A stretch of 64,000 bases of DNA from Frankineae bacterium MT45 (lineage in GTDB: Bacteria; Actinomycetota; Actinomycetes; Mycobacteriales; Jatrophihabitantaceae), in the NCBI GenBank assembly GCA_900100325.1, contig LT629697.1, positions 372,001 through 436,000 of the forward strand. The letters are read 5' to 3'. The notes under the pieces were generated by a model. That model was not told the origin of the DNA. It saw only the letters and a list, made by a program, of their open reading frames with translations, and did not search any database. Position numbers and translations under genes: made by a program. Shown here one piece after another: positions 32,779 to 41,194 of the stretch. Position 1 is the stretch's first letter; each line of letters opens with the position of its first letter.

Positions 32779-32814
32779 GTTACTCGGGGGTAACATACTT
32801 GAGTTTGCGAGTAT
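32779..32814. promoter_or_regulatory. Adjacent TetR operators between the thiolase and regulator genes
   Basis: GTTAC-N6-GTAAC occupies 32779-32794, and directly next to it ATACTTG-N6-CGAGTAT occupies 32795-32814 with one mismatch. The centre-to-centre distance is about 18 bp. Both lie between divergent starts, covering the probable promoters. Confidence 0.7.
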
Positions 32815-32831
32815 CGGCTACCGTGAGACAC

Positions 32832-33806
32832 GTGAAGCGTCCAACGTCGGGTCCCGCCGCGGCAATAGTCGAAGCAGTTCAGGATGGCGTCGCCAATGTT
32901 GTCGGCCACACAGTGGGTACGGCAGTCGGCACCGCCAATGATGTCGTGGAGGCTGCCACGTCCAGCGTGCGCCGTCCGCCCGGTGATCGGCAAGCGGCCG
33001 ATTCCGCCAAGAAACACGGGGGAGCGCGCACCGACGGGCGCCGCGAACGGTGGGCTGAGCACCGCAAGGCGCGCCGGTCGGAACTGATCGACGCGGCCAC
33101 CGATGCCGTCATCGAGTACGGCGCCAACGTCGGTATGGACCAGATCGCGGCCACCGCCAAGACGAGCAAAACTGTGATCTATCGCTACTTCAGCGACAAG
33201 GCCGACCTGCACCAGGCAGTGGCTGAGCAGGCCGCGACGCACCTCATCGAAGGCCTGGTGGCGGCCCTGGAGGGCGTCACCCTGCCCCGCGACACGCTGG
33301 CGGCCGGGGTCAATGCATTCCTCACCGAGATCGACGAACGCCCCGAGGTGTACCGCTTCGTGATGATGCGGGTGGCCCAGAACAGCGAGGCCCTGTCGCC
33401 GCGCGACGAGCGGCGCCGGGTCCTCGACTACCCGAGCATCATCGGCGAACTCGTCAGCATGCAGATCGCGTTCTACATGAAGATCAGCGGTCTGGACCCG
33501 ATCCGGGCCCGTCCCTGGGGTGTGGCCATCGTCGGTTTCATCCGCAGCGCTGGCGACTGGTGGCTCGAGCACCGCGATTCGATGTCGCGGGACGAGCTCT
33601 CCGAATACCTCTCCGCGCTGCTCTGGAGCGGCATGGGTGGTCTCTACATCTCCGCCGGCATGGAGGTCGAGATCTCGCCGCCGCCCGGGATCTTCCCGAT
33701 CCTGCCCAAGGACGCCCGCATCGAGGCCCGCGCCATGGCCGAGAAGAACACCGGAACCGACATCGACGCCGCCATTCAGAGCGTCCGTCAGGCCTTCAGC
33801 GAATAG
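32832..33806 (+). CDS. TetR family regulator with long N-terminal extension
   Basis: A 324-residue protein if started at the GTG at 32832 (GTG at 32823 is also possible). The TetR helix-turn-helix begins only near residue 80 (RSELIDAATDAVIEYG; IAATAKTSKTVIYRYFSDKADL). The preceding 75 residues contain an Ala/Val-rich helical stretch (AAAIVEAVQDGVANVVGHTVG) and a basic linker, absent from ordinary TetR proteins. The C-terminal domain is large. It is divergent from the fatty-acid-type operon and probably represses it, perhaps responding to acyl-CoA. Confidence 0.85.
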   Translation: MKRPTSGPAAAIVEAVQDGVANVVGHTVGTAVGTANDVVEAATSSVRRPPGDRQAADSAKKHGGARTDGRRERWAEHRKARRSELIDAATDAVIEYGANVGMDQIAATAKTSKTVIYRYFSDKADLHQAVAEQAATHLIEGLVAALEGVTLPRDTLAAGVNAFLTEIDERPEVYRFVMMRVAQNSEALSPRDERRRVLDYPSIIGELVSMQIAFYMKISGLDPIRARPWGVAIVGFIRSAGDWWLEHRDSMSRDELSEYLSALLWSGMGGLYISAGMEVEISPPPGIFPILPKDARIEARAMAEKNTGTDIDAAIQSVRQAFSE

Positions 33807-33825
33807 GCGAACCCGTCTGCTGCTG

Positions 33826-33849
33826 ACGCCGCCCGATCGAGGGCGGCGT
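33826..33849 (+). terminator. Hairpin after the TetR gene
   Basis: A perfect 9-bp GC-rich stem, ACGCCGCCC with GGGCGGCGT, around a six-base loop, 20 bases after the stop and followed by a weak T-rich stretch. Confidence 0.65.
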
Positions 33850-33900
33850 AGTCCTGTTGTTCAACTCATAGCTATCGGTTGGTCATCTGCTGCCCGAACG

Positions 33901-33944
33901 TGATGTATCGTGCTGATACATCAAGCTATCGCGGTGATACATCA
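33901..33944. promoter_or_regulatory. PadR operator upstream of padR-ino1
   Basis: TGATGTATC (33901-33909) and GATACATCA (33915-33923) form a perfect 9-base inverted repeat around five bases. A second half-site GATACATCA recurs at 33936-33944, exactly 21 bp on, opposite a shortened TATC at 33927-33930. PadR proteins bind ATGT...ACAT palindromes, so autoregulation of the following operon is likely. Confidence 0.78.
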
Positions 33945-34016
33945 GGCCGTCACATCCGTTGACACCTGAACTTCCGATTTTGTTCGGACGCGATGGCACC
34001 GGGGACGAGTACGCCG

Positions 34017-34607
34017 ATGGGGGTGAGTCAGTTGCTGGAGATCGCGATCCTGGGCCTGTTGAACGAGAGCCCGATGCACGGATACGAGCTTCGCAAACGA
34101 CTCTCCGGTCTGCTGGGGACGTTTCGCGCGTTCTCCTACGGCTCGCTCTACCCGACCCTGCGCAAGCTCTCCGAAGCTGGCTGGACCACCGAAGAAGAGG
34201 TCACGCCGACGACGGGTGCCGGCGGGCGGGCACGGCGCGGCAAGCGCGTCTACATGCTCACCGCCGAGGGTAAGGAACGCCTGGCTGAGCTGCTCAGCGA
34301 GGTCGGCCCCGACGCCTTCGACGACGAGGGATTCGGCGCCCGGCTGGCGTTCTTCGCCCAGACGAGGTCGGAGATCCGGATGCAAATCCTGGAGGGCCGG
34401 CGTCGTCGGGTCGAGGAGCAGCGGGACGGGATGAAGAGTGCCCTGGCTCGCACGCGAGAGCGTCTCGACCGCTACACCCTAGAACTGCAGGAGCACGGCT
34501 TGGAGTCGGTGGACCGTGAGGTCCGTTGGCTGAACGAACTGATTGAGAACGAGAAGTCCAGCAGTACATCAACCCAGAGAATCACCAATCCGAAGGAGGA
34601 CCGCTGA
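34017..34607 (+). CDS. PadR family regulator, partner of inositol phosphate synthase
   Basis: A 196-residue protein. The winged helix begins almost at the N-terminus ([24 protein letters not shown]) with [17 protein letters not shown] as recognition part; a coiled-coil C-terminal dimerisation helix follows ([23 protein letters not shown] split by short turns). Start options are ATG 34017, GTG 34023 and ATG 33993; the first agrees best with related proteins. TGATG joins it to ino1. The same PadR-ino1 pair occurs in mycobacteria (Rv0047c-Rv0046c). Confidence 0.88.
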   Translation: MGVSQLLEIAILGLLNESPMHGYELRKRLSGLLGTFRAFSYGSLYPTLRKLSEAGWTTEEEVTPTTGAGGRARRGKRVYMLTAEGKERLAELLSEVGPDAFDDEGFGARLAFFAQTRSEIRMQILEGRRRRVEEQRDGMKSALARTRERLDRYTLELQEHGLESVDREVRWLNELIENEKSSSTSTQRITNPKEDR

Positions 34608-35707
34608 TGGTCTCGCATAACGCGACCGGCGGCAGAATTCGCGTCGCCATTGTTGGCGTCGGCAACTGTGCAGCATCCCTGGTCCAGGGCGTGCATTACT
34701 ACAAGGACGCCGACCCGGCGGGCAAGGTTCCCGGCTTGATGCACGTCAAGTTCGGTCCGTACCACGTCAGTGACATCGACTTCGTCGCCGCGTTCGACGT
34801 GGACGCGAAGAAGGTCAACCGCGACCTCTCCGAGGCGATCGTCGCCAGTGAGAACAACACGATCAAGATCTGCGACGTCCCGCCACTCGACATTCCGGTG
34901 CAGCGCGGCCACACCCTCGATGGTCTCGGCAAGTACTACCGCGAGACGATCGAAGAGTCGGACGAAGCGCCCGTCGATGTCGTCGCCGCGCTTCGCGAGG
35001 CCAAGGTCGACGTCCTGATCTGCTACCTCCCGGTTGGTTCCGAGGCGGCCGCGAAGTTCTACGCCCAGTGCGCCATCGACGCCAAGGTCGCCTTCGTCAA
35101 CGCCCTCCCCGTCTTCATCGCCGGCACCCCGGAGTGGGCCGCCAAGTTCGAAGAGGCCGGTGTCCCGATCGTCGGTGACGACATCAAGTCGCAGGTTGGT
35201 GCCACCATCACCCACCGCGTGCTGGCCAAGCTCTTCGAAGACCGCGGCGTCGAGGTTCAGCGCACCATGCAGCTGAACGTCGGTGGAAACATGGACTTCA
35301 AGAACATGCTGGAGCGCGACCGTCTCGAGTCGAAGAAGATCTCCAAGACGCAGTCGGTCACGTCGCAGATCGACCGCGACCTCGGTGCCGACAATGTCCA
35401 CATCGGTCCGTCGGACTACGTTGCCTGGCTCGATGACCGCAAGTGGGCCTTCGTCCGCCTGGAGGGCAAGGCGTTCGGTGACGTGCCGCTGAGCCTTGAG
35501 TACAAGCTCGAGGTCTGGGACTCGCCGAACTCGGCCGGCGTCATCATCGACGCGCTGCGGGCCGCGAAGATCGCCCTCGACCGGGGCATCGGGGGACCGA
35601 TCCTGTCGGCCTCCTCGTACTTCATGAAGTCCCCGCCGGTGCAGTACAACGACGACGAGGCTCGCCGCGCGGTCGACGACTTCATCGCCGGAACCGTAGA
35701 GCGCTAA
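34607..35707 (+). CDS. ino1: myo-Inositol-1-phosphate synthase
   Basis: A 366-residue NAD-dependent enzyme that converts glucose 6-phosphate to inositol 1-phosphate, the entry into phosphatidylinositol, mannosides and mycothiol. [17 protein letters not shown] is the NAD-binding loop, [13 protein letters not shown] and [15 protein letters not shown] are family signatures, and [12 protein letters not shown] with the lysine pair [12 protein letters not shown] completes the active site. Length is typical for the actinobacterial type. It overlaps padR by one base and is followed by a strong terminator. Confidence 0.97.
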   Translation: MVSHNATGGRIRVAIVGVGNCAASLVQGVHYYKDADPAGKVPGLMHVKFGPYHVSDIDFVAAFDVDAKKVNRDLSEAIVASENNTIKICDVPPLDIPVQRGHTLDGLGKYYRETIEESDEAPVDVVAALREAKVDVLICYLPVGSEAAAKFYAQCAIDAKVAFVNALPVFIAGTPEWAAKFEEAGVPIVGDDIKSQVGATITHRVLAKLFEDRGVEVQRTMQLNVGGNMDFKNMLERDRLESKKISKTQSVTSQIDRDLGADNVHIGPSDYVAWLDDRKWAFVRLEGKAFGDVPLSLEYKLEVWDSPNSAGVIIDALRAAKIALDRGIGGPILSASSYFMKSPPVQYNDDEARRAVDDFIAGTVER

Positions 35708-35719
35708 GCGCGCAGACGT

Positions 35720-35754
35720 GAGAAGGGGCGGACCGATTCGGTCCGCCCCTTCTC
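35720..35754 (+). terminator. Terminator of the padR-ino1 operon
   Basis: A 16-bp perfect stem (35720-35735 with 35739-35754), GC-rich in the middle, with a three-base loop and followed by GCATTTCGT. It begins 13 bases after the ino1 stop. Confidence 0.88.
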
Positions 35755-35782
35755 GCATTTCGTCAACAATTAACGGGTGATT

Positions 35783-36673
35783 CTAGGCCGCCCCATTGGG
35801 CAGGACCCGCAGTTCGCGGTAGGCGGTGAGCACGTTGCCGACCAGCCGCTCGGGCTGGTCCCACTGCCGCCACCGTTCGAACTCGGCCGAGCGACTCATC
35901 AGTCGTGCTGCGTGTACCGGGTCATGCCCGCCAGCGCAGAGCTCCCGTGATTCGCTGGCCACCCAGCTCCAGTAGTCCCGCGCAGCCCGCACGTCACGAC
36001 ACTTCGCGACCGGACCGTGCCCGGCGACCACGACCTGCGGAGCCCACTCCAGCACCAGATCGAGCGCGGCGAGCACGTTGCTGATCGGCCCGTGCCACGC
36101 CACCGGCGTACTACCGACGGAGAGCAGATCACCGACGAAGACGACGCGGCGGTCACGCACATGCACGACTACGTCGCCGGCTGAATGCCCAGGTCCGACC
36201 TCGATGAGCTCCACGTGCCTTCCGCTCACGTCGAGAATCAGTCGGTCGGTGAAACTGCTATCCGGCAGCCTTCGGCCGGCGGGCGCAGCGACGCTGGCGT
36301 CGGAGCGCATCTCGGCCAGGCTGGCGGCGCTGGTGACGATGGTGGCGTCGGCCGGCATCGCCGTGTTGCCCCACCAGTGGTCACCGTCGGCGTGCGTATT
36401 CACCACGGTCAGGGCCGCGGGATCGCAGAGCATCGGCTGCATCGCGGCCAGCATCGCGCCGGCCTGCGCCTCGTCCCAGAGCGTGTCGACGATCAGCGCC
36501 GAGTCCCGCCCGCCGACCATGCCGGCGTTGGCCTCGCCCCGGCACTGAACCGGGTAGAGCCAGGCCCAGACATCAGGCGCCACCTCTTCCAGGCTCGGCG
36601 CCGCTCGCCCAGATTCGGATCTGCGCGCCGTGGGACGCGTCAGCTCCCCTCTGTGTACGACCCTCCCAGTCAT
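35783..36673 (-). CDS. Metallo-beta-lactamase-fold hydrolase
   Basis: A 296-residue MBL-fold protein. THADGDHWWGN (about 95-105) holds the metal site HxDxDH in the form H-A-D-G-D-H; GPGHSAGDV near 163-171, GDLL near 182 and AGHGP near 216-220 provide the remaining ligands. GGGAGG six to seven bases before ATG 36673 supports this start rather than the longer frame to 36808. It is divergent from a TetR gene and may be its target. The substrate (thioester, lactone or similar) is unknown. Confidence 0.85.
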   Translation of the reverse strand: MTGRVVHRGELTRPTARRSESGRAAPSLEEVAPDVWAWLYPVQCRGEANAGMVGGRDSALIVDTLWDEAQAGAMLAAMQPMLCDPAALTVVNTHADGDHWWGNTAMPADATIVTSAASLAEMRSDASVAAPAGRRLPDSSFTDRLILDVSGRHVELIEVGPGHSAGDVVVHVRDRRVVFVGDLLSVGSTPVAWHGPISNVLAALDLVLEWAPQVVVAGHGPVAKCRDVRAARDYWSWVASESRELCAGGHDPVHAARLMSRSAEFERWRQWDQPERLVGNVLTAYRELRVLPNGAA

Positions 36674-36750
36674 GCCACACCTCCCGCCGCCGAAGACGCC
36701 CAGACACCCCAAACACTCGATGAAGTGGCGTCGATATGTCCCGCTGGCGT

Positions 36751-36774
36751 CTATTGTACGACGTTCCAATGGCG
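36751..36774. promoter_or_regulatory. Putative TetR operator sharing sequence with the BVMO promoter
   Basis: The stretch starting CTATTGTACGACGTTC and continuing AATGGCG after one extra base matches the BVMO operator (23686-23708) apart from three central bases and one insertion. It contains an imperfect ATTG...CAAT inverted repeat. It lies between the divergent MBL-fold and TetR genes. Confidence 0.6.
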
Positions 36775-36808
36775 CCCGGTGCCCTGAAACTAGTAGCGTC
36801 TCAGACAA

Positions 36809-37423
36809 ATGTCCAATTCCCCTCCGCCAGCGGACCGGGCCTCCGGACTCACCGGCGCCCGGCTCCCCCCTGAACAGCGCCGCGAGCAGCTAATCGATAT
36901 CGCCATCGATCTCTTCGGCGACCCGACCAAGGACAACGTCTCACTCGACGACGTCGCCCGCGCGGCCGGAATTTCACGCAACCTCGTCTATCACTACTTC
37001 CCCGGAAAGACGGCATTGATCGCCGCGGCCGTCCGGACCGAGAGCACCCGGCTCGCACACATCACCGACGAGGACCAGACGCTGCGTGGCCCAGCCCGGC
37101 TCGCCGCGGCCCTGAACGCGTACTTCGACTACGTCGAGGCCCACCCGCACGCGTACCGCCTCATCTACCGGTTCGCCGCCGCCAACGCCGAGACCCGCGC
37201 GCTGCTGGACAACAACCAGGACGTCTACAGCAAGCGGATCCTGAGCTGGCTCGACGACCCGTCGCCGGCGACCGAGTTGGCGGTCCGCTCGTGGATGTAC
37301 TTCCTGACCTCGACTTGCCTGCGCTGGCTCGACACCCCGGAGGTGAGCCGGCAGGAGGTGATGCACCTCTGCGGCCAGATGCTGGTGGCCGCGCTCGCCG
37401 CCTCCGGGCACGAGCTTCCGTAG
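36809..37423 (+). CDS. TetR family regulator
   Basis: A 204-residue protein with a Pro/Ala-rich start and a TetR DNA-binding domain at about 20-70 (PEQRREQLIDIAIDLFG; VARAAGISRNLVYHYFPGKTAL). The C-terminal domain includes YFDYVEAHPHAYRLIYRFAAAN and a Trp-rich helix (VRSWMYFLTSTCLRWLD). Its recognition segment is near-identical in key positions to that of the TetR at 23029. Predicted targets are itself and the divergent MBL-fold gene. Confidence 0.86.
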   Translation: MSNSPPPADRASGLTGARLPPEQRREQLIDIAIDLFGDPTKDNVSLDDVARAAGISRNLVYHYFPGKTALIAAAVRTESTRLAHITDEDQTLRGPARLAAALNAYFDYVEAHPHAYRLIYRFAAANAETRALLDNNQDVYSKRILSWLDDPSPATELAVRSWMYFLTSTCLRWLDTPEVSRQEVMHLCGQMLVAALAASGHELP

Positions 37424-37489
37424 CCGCTGCCTGCCCTTCGTCTATCCCCGACGGGTTTCGCTGGTCGGGTGCTCGGGCAGGCTGCGACC

Positions 37490-38413
37490 GTGACCCTAGT
37501 TCCGCGCGTGCTGGTGGCCGGTGCCTCCGGCTTTGTCGGCTCGCGCCTCACCCCGGCCCTGGTCGACGAGGGGTACGAGGTGCGGGCCATGACGCGTCAC
37601 CCCGAAAGCTATGACGGCGCCGGGACGCCGGTCGCCGGTGACGTCTCGGATCCCGGGAGCCTGACCGCTCCGTTCGACGGGGTGAGCGCCGCGTACTACC
37701 TGGTGCATTCGCTGGATTCGGCCGACTTCGTGAAGACCGACGCCGAAGCGGCGCGAGCCTTCGGCGCCGCCGCCGGGGCGGCCGGGGTTCAGCAGATCAT
37801 CTATCTCGGCGGGCTGGGCACCGACGATGAGGACCTCTCCGATCACCTGCGCTCCCGGCGCGAGGTTGAGCGGCTGCTCGGCGAGGCCGGAGTGCCGGTG
37901 ACGGTGCTGCGGGCCGCCGTGGTTATTGGGCACGGCGGGATCTCGTGGGAGCTCACCCGCCAACTGGTGGCCCACCTGCCGGCGATGATCACGCCGCGCT
38001 GGGTCTCGACCCGCACCCAGCCGATCGCGCTCCCCGACGTGATCCGCTACCTCGTTGGCGTGCTGGGGATGCCGGAGGCGCTGGGCCAGGTGTATGAGAT
38101 CGGTGGACCGGAGGTGCTGCGCTACGCAGACATGCTGCAGCGCGCGGCCCGGCTGCAGAACCACCGGCCGCTGCCGATGCTCCCGGTCCCGCTGCTCACC
38201 CCCAACCTCTCCTCGCTGTGGCTGGCCTTCGTCACCGACGTCAACCTCACCACCGCTCGCAACCTGGTCGATTCGATGAGCAACGAGGTGGTCGTGCATG
38301 ACGATTCGATCCTCGACCTCCTCCCCGGCGAGCGAATCGGGTACGACGATGCGGTGCGCCTTGCGCTGGCCGAGCGAGCGGCCGCAGAGGCCAATTCGGC
38401 GGTGGCCCCATGA
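37490..38413 (+). CDS. NAD(P)-binding protein of the atypical SDR/NmrA type
   Basis: A 307-residue Rossmann-fold protein. VLVAGASGFVGSRL at the N-terminus is the extended-SDR glycine motif (GxxGxxG); AAYYLVHSLDSADF and IIYLGGLG are typical of the NAD(P)H-binding family often annotated near oxidoreductases, and the classical YxxxK is absent. GTG 37490 is chosen because it leaves only four residues before the first strand; GTG 37469 is possible. ATGA overlaps the CPBP protease gene. Confidence 0.8.
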   Translation: MTLVPRVLVAGASGFVGSRLTPALVDEGYEVRAMTRHPESYDGAGTPVAGDVSDPGSLTAPFDGVSAAYYLVHSLDSADFVKTDAEAARAFGAAAGAAGVQQIIYLGGLGTDDEDLSDHLRSRREVERLLGEAGVPVTVLRAAVVIGHGGISWELTRQLVAHLPAMITPRWVSTRTQPIALPDVIRYLVGVLGMPEALGQVYEIGGPEVLRYADMLQRAARLQNHRPLPMLPVPLLTPNLSSLWLAFVTDVNLTTARNLVDSMSNEVVVHDDSILDLLPGERIGYDDAVRLALAERAAAEANSAVAP

Positions 38414-39132
38414 CGCGTGCTCCGGCCGGCCTCGTGCGGGCCGTTCATCGCGTCCTCGGCCCGGCCCTGGTCGAGCGGGTGCCGCGCGACCACTCCCAGC
38501 CCGACCGGGAGTTCCTCCGTCGCCGTGTCACCGTCGCTACCACCCTGGTCGTGGGCGCGGTGGTGCTCGGCTTCTCGCTCGCCGTGCCGCCGGGAAGCGC
38601 TGCCTTCTACCCACTGACGCTGCTGCTGGCCGCGGTCTGGACGATCGGTGGGTTCCTCTCCGGCCCGCTTCACCTCGGCTGGATCGGCTGGCGAGGCGGG
38701 CTGCGGCGACCGCTGGTGACCCCGGTCGTCGTCGGACTGGGTGCGGCCGCGATCTTCGTGGTCGGGGCTCTCGTCGTACGTGAGATTCCGGCTCTGCGCG
38801 ACCTCACCGACCATGTCCTGGCCCACGCCCGGAAGGGCTCGACGCCCCTGGTGCTGCTGGTGACGGTGCTCAACGGCATCGCGGAGGAGATCTTCTTCCG
38901 CGGTGCGCTCTTCGCCGCGATCGGCCGCCGTCATCCGGTGGCCATCTCCACGCTGATCTACGCGCTGGTCACGATCGCCACGCTGAACCCGATGCTGGTC
39001 TTCGCCGCCATCACGCTCGGACTGGTGCTCGGCCTGCAGCGGCGCGCGTCCGGGGGAGTCCTGGCCCCGGCGCTGACCCACGTCACGTGGTCGGCCGTGA
39101 TGCTCTTCGCGCTGCCGCCACTCTTCGCCTGA
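38410..39132 (+). CDS. CPBP family membrane protease (CAAX-type)
   Basis: A 240-residue membrane protein with about six hydrophobic segments. NGIAEEIFFRGALF near 155-168 contains the EExxxR metal-site motif, and LTHVTWSAVM near the C-terminus supplies the second histidine motif. Such proteins are intramembrane glutamic-type proteases, some giving bacteriocin immunity; no bacteriocin gene is nearby. It is translationally coupled to the preceding NAD(P)-binding gene. Confidence 0.85.
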   Translation: MTRAPAGLVRAVHRVLGPALVERVPRDHSQPDREFLRRRVTVATTLVVGAVVLGFSLAVPPGSAAFYPLTLLLAAVWTIGGFLSGPLHLGWIGWRGGLRRPLVTPVVVGLGAAAIFVVGALVVREIPALRDLTDHVLAHARKGSTPLVLLVTVLNGIAEEIFFRGALFAAIGRRHPVAISTLIYALVTIATLNPMLVFAAITLGLVLGLQRRASGGVLAPALTHVTWSAVMLFALPPLFA

Positions 39133-39153
39133 CCGCAGCCCGATGGAGCAGGT

Positions 39154-39747
39154 CTAGTTCAGCCCGACCTCGGACGGGTAGGTGGAGACGAGACTCAGCG
39201 GCGGACCCTGGCGGCGCAGCACGTCGCGCCAGAGCGTCTGGGGATTCTCGGCGAAGACGTCGTCGGGGGAGCCCTCGACGACGAACCACGACCCCTCGCT
39301 GAGTTCGCTGTCGAGCTGGGCCGGCGCCCAACCGGCGTGACCGGCGAAGACCCGCAGCTTGGTGGTGGCTGAGCTGACCAGCTCCACGTCGGCGTCCAAG
39401 TCGACCGTGCCCAACTCATCCGACACCACCCGGACGCTCTCCCGGCCGAGCAGCGCCGCCTCCGCCTCGCGCAGCGCCCCGATGCAGAGGGCACCGTCGG
39501 GGAGCACCGGGCCACCGGTGAAGACGACCTGCGGCTCGCTCACCGCCTCATGCCAGTCCGGCAGCACCTGCCCGACCGGGGTCCGGGACGGGCGGTTAAG
39601 GATCACCCCGACCGTGCCGCCACCGTCGTGCTCGAGCAGGAAGATGACGGTACGGCTGAAGGTGGACTCGATCAGCGACGGTGCCGCGACGAGGAGTCGT
39701 CCGGATGCAGGGGGCAGCCCGATCCAGGGCTCCTCCGCGTCCGCCAC
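39154..39747 (-). CDS. YqgE/AlgH family protein
   Basis: A 197-residue soluble protein of the conserved UPF0301 family. SGRLLVAAPSLIESTFSRTVIFLLEHDGGGTVGVILNRPS (read in parts) is the family N-terminus, followed by FTGGPVLPDGALCIG and FAGHAGWAPAQLDSELSEGSW. Biochemical role is not established. GTG 39747 is chosen; the longer frame to 39849 overlaps the divergent MFS gene. Confidence 0.9.
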   Translation of the reverse strand: MADAEEPWIGLPPASGRLLVAAPSLIESTFSRTVIFLLEHDGGGTVGVILNRPSRTPVGQVLPDWHEAVSEPQVVFTGGPVLPDGALCIGALREAEAALLGRESVRVVSDELGTVDLDADVELVSSATTKLRVFAGHAGWAPAQLDSELSEGSWFVVEGSPDDVFAENPQTLWRDVLRRQGPPLSLVSTYPSEVGLN

Positions 39748-39831
39748 GTGGACTATCTTGCCTGGTCCCGGCCGGAGATGTCTGCGCACCCTCCACGGCG
39801 ACCCTTCGCAACGAGCACTAGCGTGGCAGGG

Positions 39832-41154
39832 GTGAGTCATCGCGGGCATCTACGCGCCGCGTTTCGACGAGCCGGTTTCCAGCGTCTGCTCTCGACCCGG
39901 CTGCTCGCCCAGCTCGGCGACGGAGTCTTCCAGGCCTCCCTTGCCGGGGCCGTCCTCTTCAACCCCGACCGTGCGACCACGCCCCGGGACGTGGCGGCGG
40001 GCTTTGCGGTGATCCTGCTGCCGTACTCCTTCGTCGGCCCCTTCGCCGGCGTCCTGCTCGACCGCTGGTGGCGGCAGCGGGTACTGGTTTTCGCCAATAT
40101 TGTCAGGGCAATCTGCATCGTCGGGGTGGCCGCGGAGATCGCCAACGACGTCCACGGGCAACCCTTCTTCGCCAGCGCGCTCGTCGTCATCTCGGTGAAC
40201 CGGTTCTTCCTCTCCGCCCTCTCGGCGTCGCTGCCGCATGTGGTCGACGACGCCGAACTGGTGACGGCCAACGCCTTCTCGACGACGGCCGGGGCCATCG
40301 CCACCACCATCGGTGGCGCCACCGCGATCGGTGTCCGGCACTGGCTGGCTGACTCCGACAAGAGCTACGCGATAGTCGCGGCGGCAGCGATCGTGCCGTA
40401 CCTCGTCTCGGCCCTGGCCGCCCACGGTTTCGGGCGCACCGCGCTCGGGCCGGACGATGTACAGCGCAGCGCTCGCGAGACCCCCCGCGTGGTGCTCGCC
40501 GGGTTGATCGCCGGCGCCCGCCACATCGCCTCGCACCCGCCCGTTGCCCGCGCCCTCACCATGATCGGCGTGCAGCGCTTCTGCTACGGCATCACCACGA
40601 TCTGCACACTGCTGCTGTACCGCAATTACTTCGCCGACGACGGCCTCTTCCGGGCCGGGATCGCCGGGCTGGCCCAGGTCGTCGGCGCCACCGCCCTCGG
40701 CGGGGGGCTGGCCGCGGTGGTGACGCCGACGTCGGCCCGCCACCTCGGCTACGTCCGCTGGCCGGCCATCCTGCTCTTCTTCGGGGCCGGACTGCAGGTG
40801 ATCTTCGGGCTCCCCTTCACGATGCCGATGCTGCTCATCGCCGCCTTCGGTCTGGGGTTCGTGGCCCAGGGCGTGAAGATCTGCGTCGACACCCTGGTCC
40901 AGCAGCAGGTCTCGGACGAGTTTCGCGGGCGGGTCTTCTCCCTCTACGACACGCTCTTCAACCTCACCTTCGTCAGCGCGACGGTGGTGACGGCGATCGT
41001 GCTGCCGGCCAACGGGCACTCCCCGACCGCGGTGATCGTGATCGGGCTGACCTACGCCCTCACCGCGCTGCTCTACCTGCGTTCGGCCGAGGGGGATCCC
41101 CGCGGCGGGGAGGACGCCTCGCTGCCCCGGACCGACCTCGTCCCCGACAGCTGA
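39832..41154 (+). CDS. MFS transporter
   Basis: A 440-residue major facilitator with about 12 hydrophobic segments. The N-terminus (FQRLLSTRLLAQLGDGVFQASLAGAVLF) and PYSFVGPFAGVLLDRWWRQRVL motif-A region resemble Bcr/macrolide-type exporters. GTG 39832 follows a TAGCGT -10-like box (39819-39824) by seven bases, compatible with a leaderless transcript. It faces the AlgH-type gene. Substrate is unknown. Confidence 0.83.
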   Translation: MSHRGHLRAAFRRAGFQRLLSTRLLAQLGDGVFQASLAGAVLFNPDRATTPRDVAAGFAVILLPYSFVGPFAGVLLDRWWRQRVLVFANIVRAICIVGVAAEIANDVHGQPFFASALVVISVNRFFLSALSASLPHVVDDAELVTANAFSTTAGAIATTIGGATAIGVRHWLADSDKSYAIVAAAAIVPYLVSALAAHGFGRTALGPDDVQRSARETPRVVLAGLIAGARHIASHPPVARALTMIGVQRFCYGITTICTLLLYRNYFADDGLFRAGIAGLAQVVGATALGGGLAAVVTPTSARHLGYVRWPAILLFFGAGLQVIFGLPFTMPMLLIAAFGLGFVAQGVKICVDTLVQQQVSDEFRGRVFSLYDTLFNLTFVSATVVTAIVLPANGHSPTAVIVIGLTYALTALLYLRSAEGDPRGGEDASLPRTDLVPDS

Positions 41155-41194
41155 CCCCTACCCAGCCGCTGGCCCCAACCCCGGCCGCTACCGC

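Noticed and set aside
34472-35758. 428-codon minus-strand frame opposite ino1
   Set aside because: It is antisense to a highly conserved enzyme and spans its terminator; composition is that of a shadow frame.
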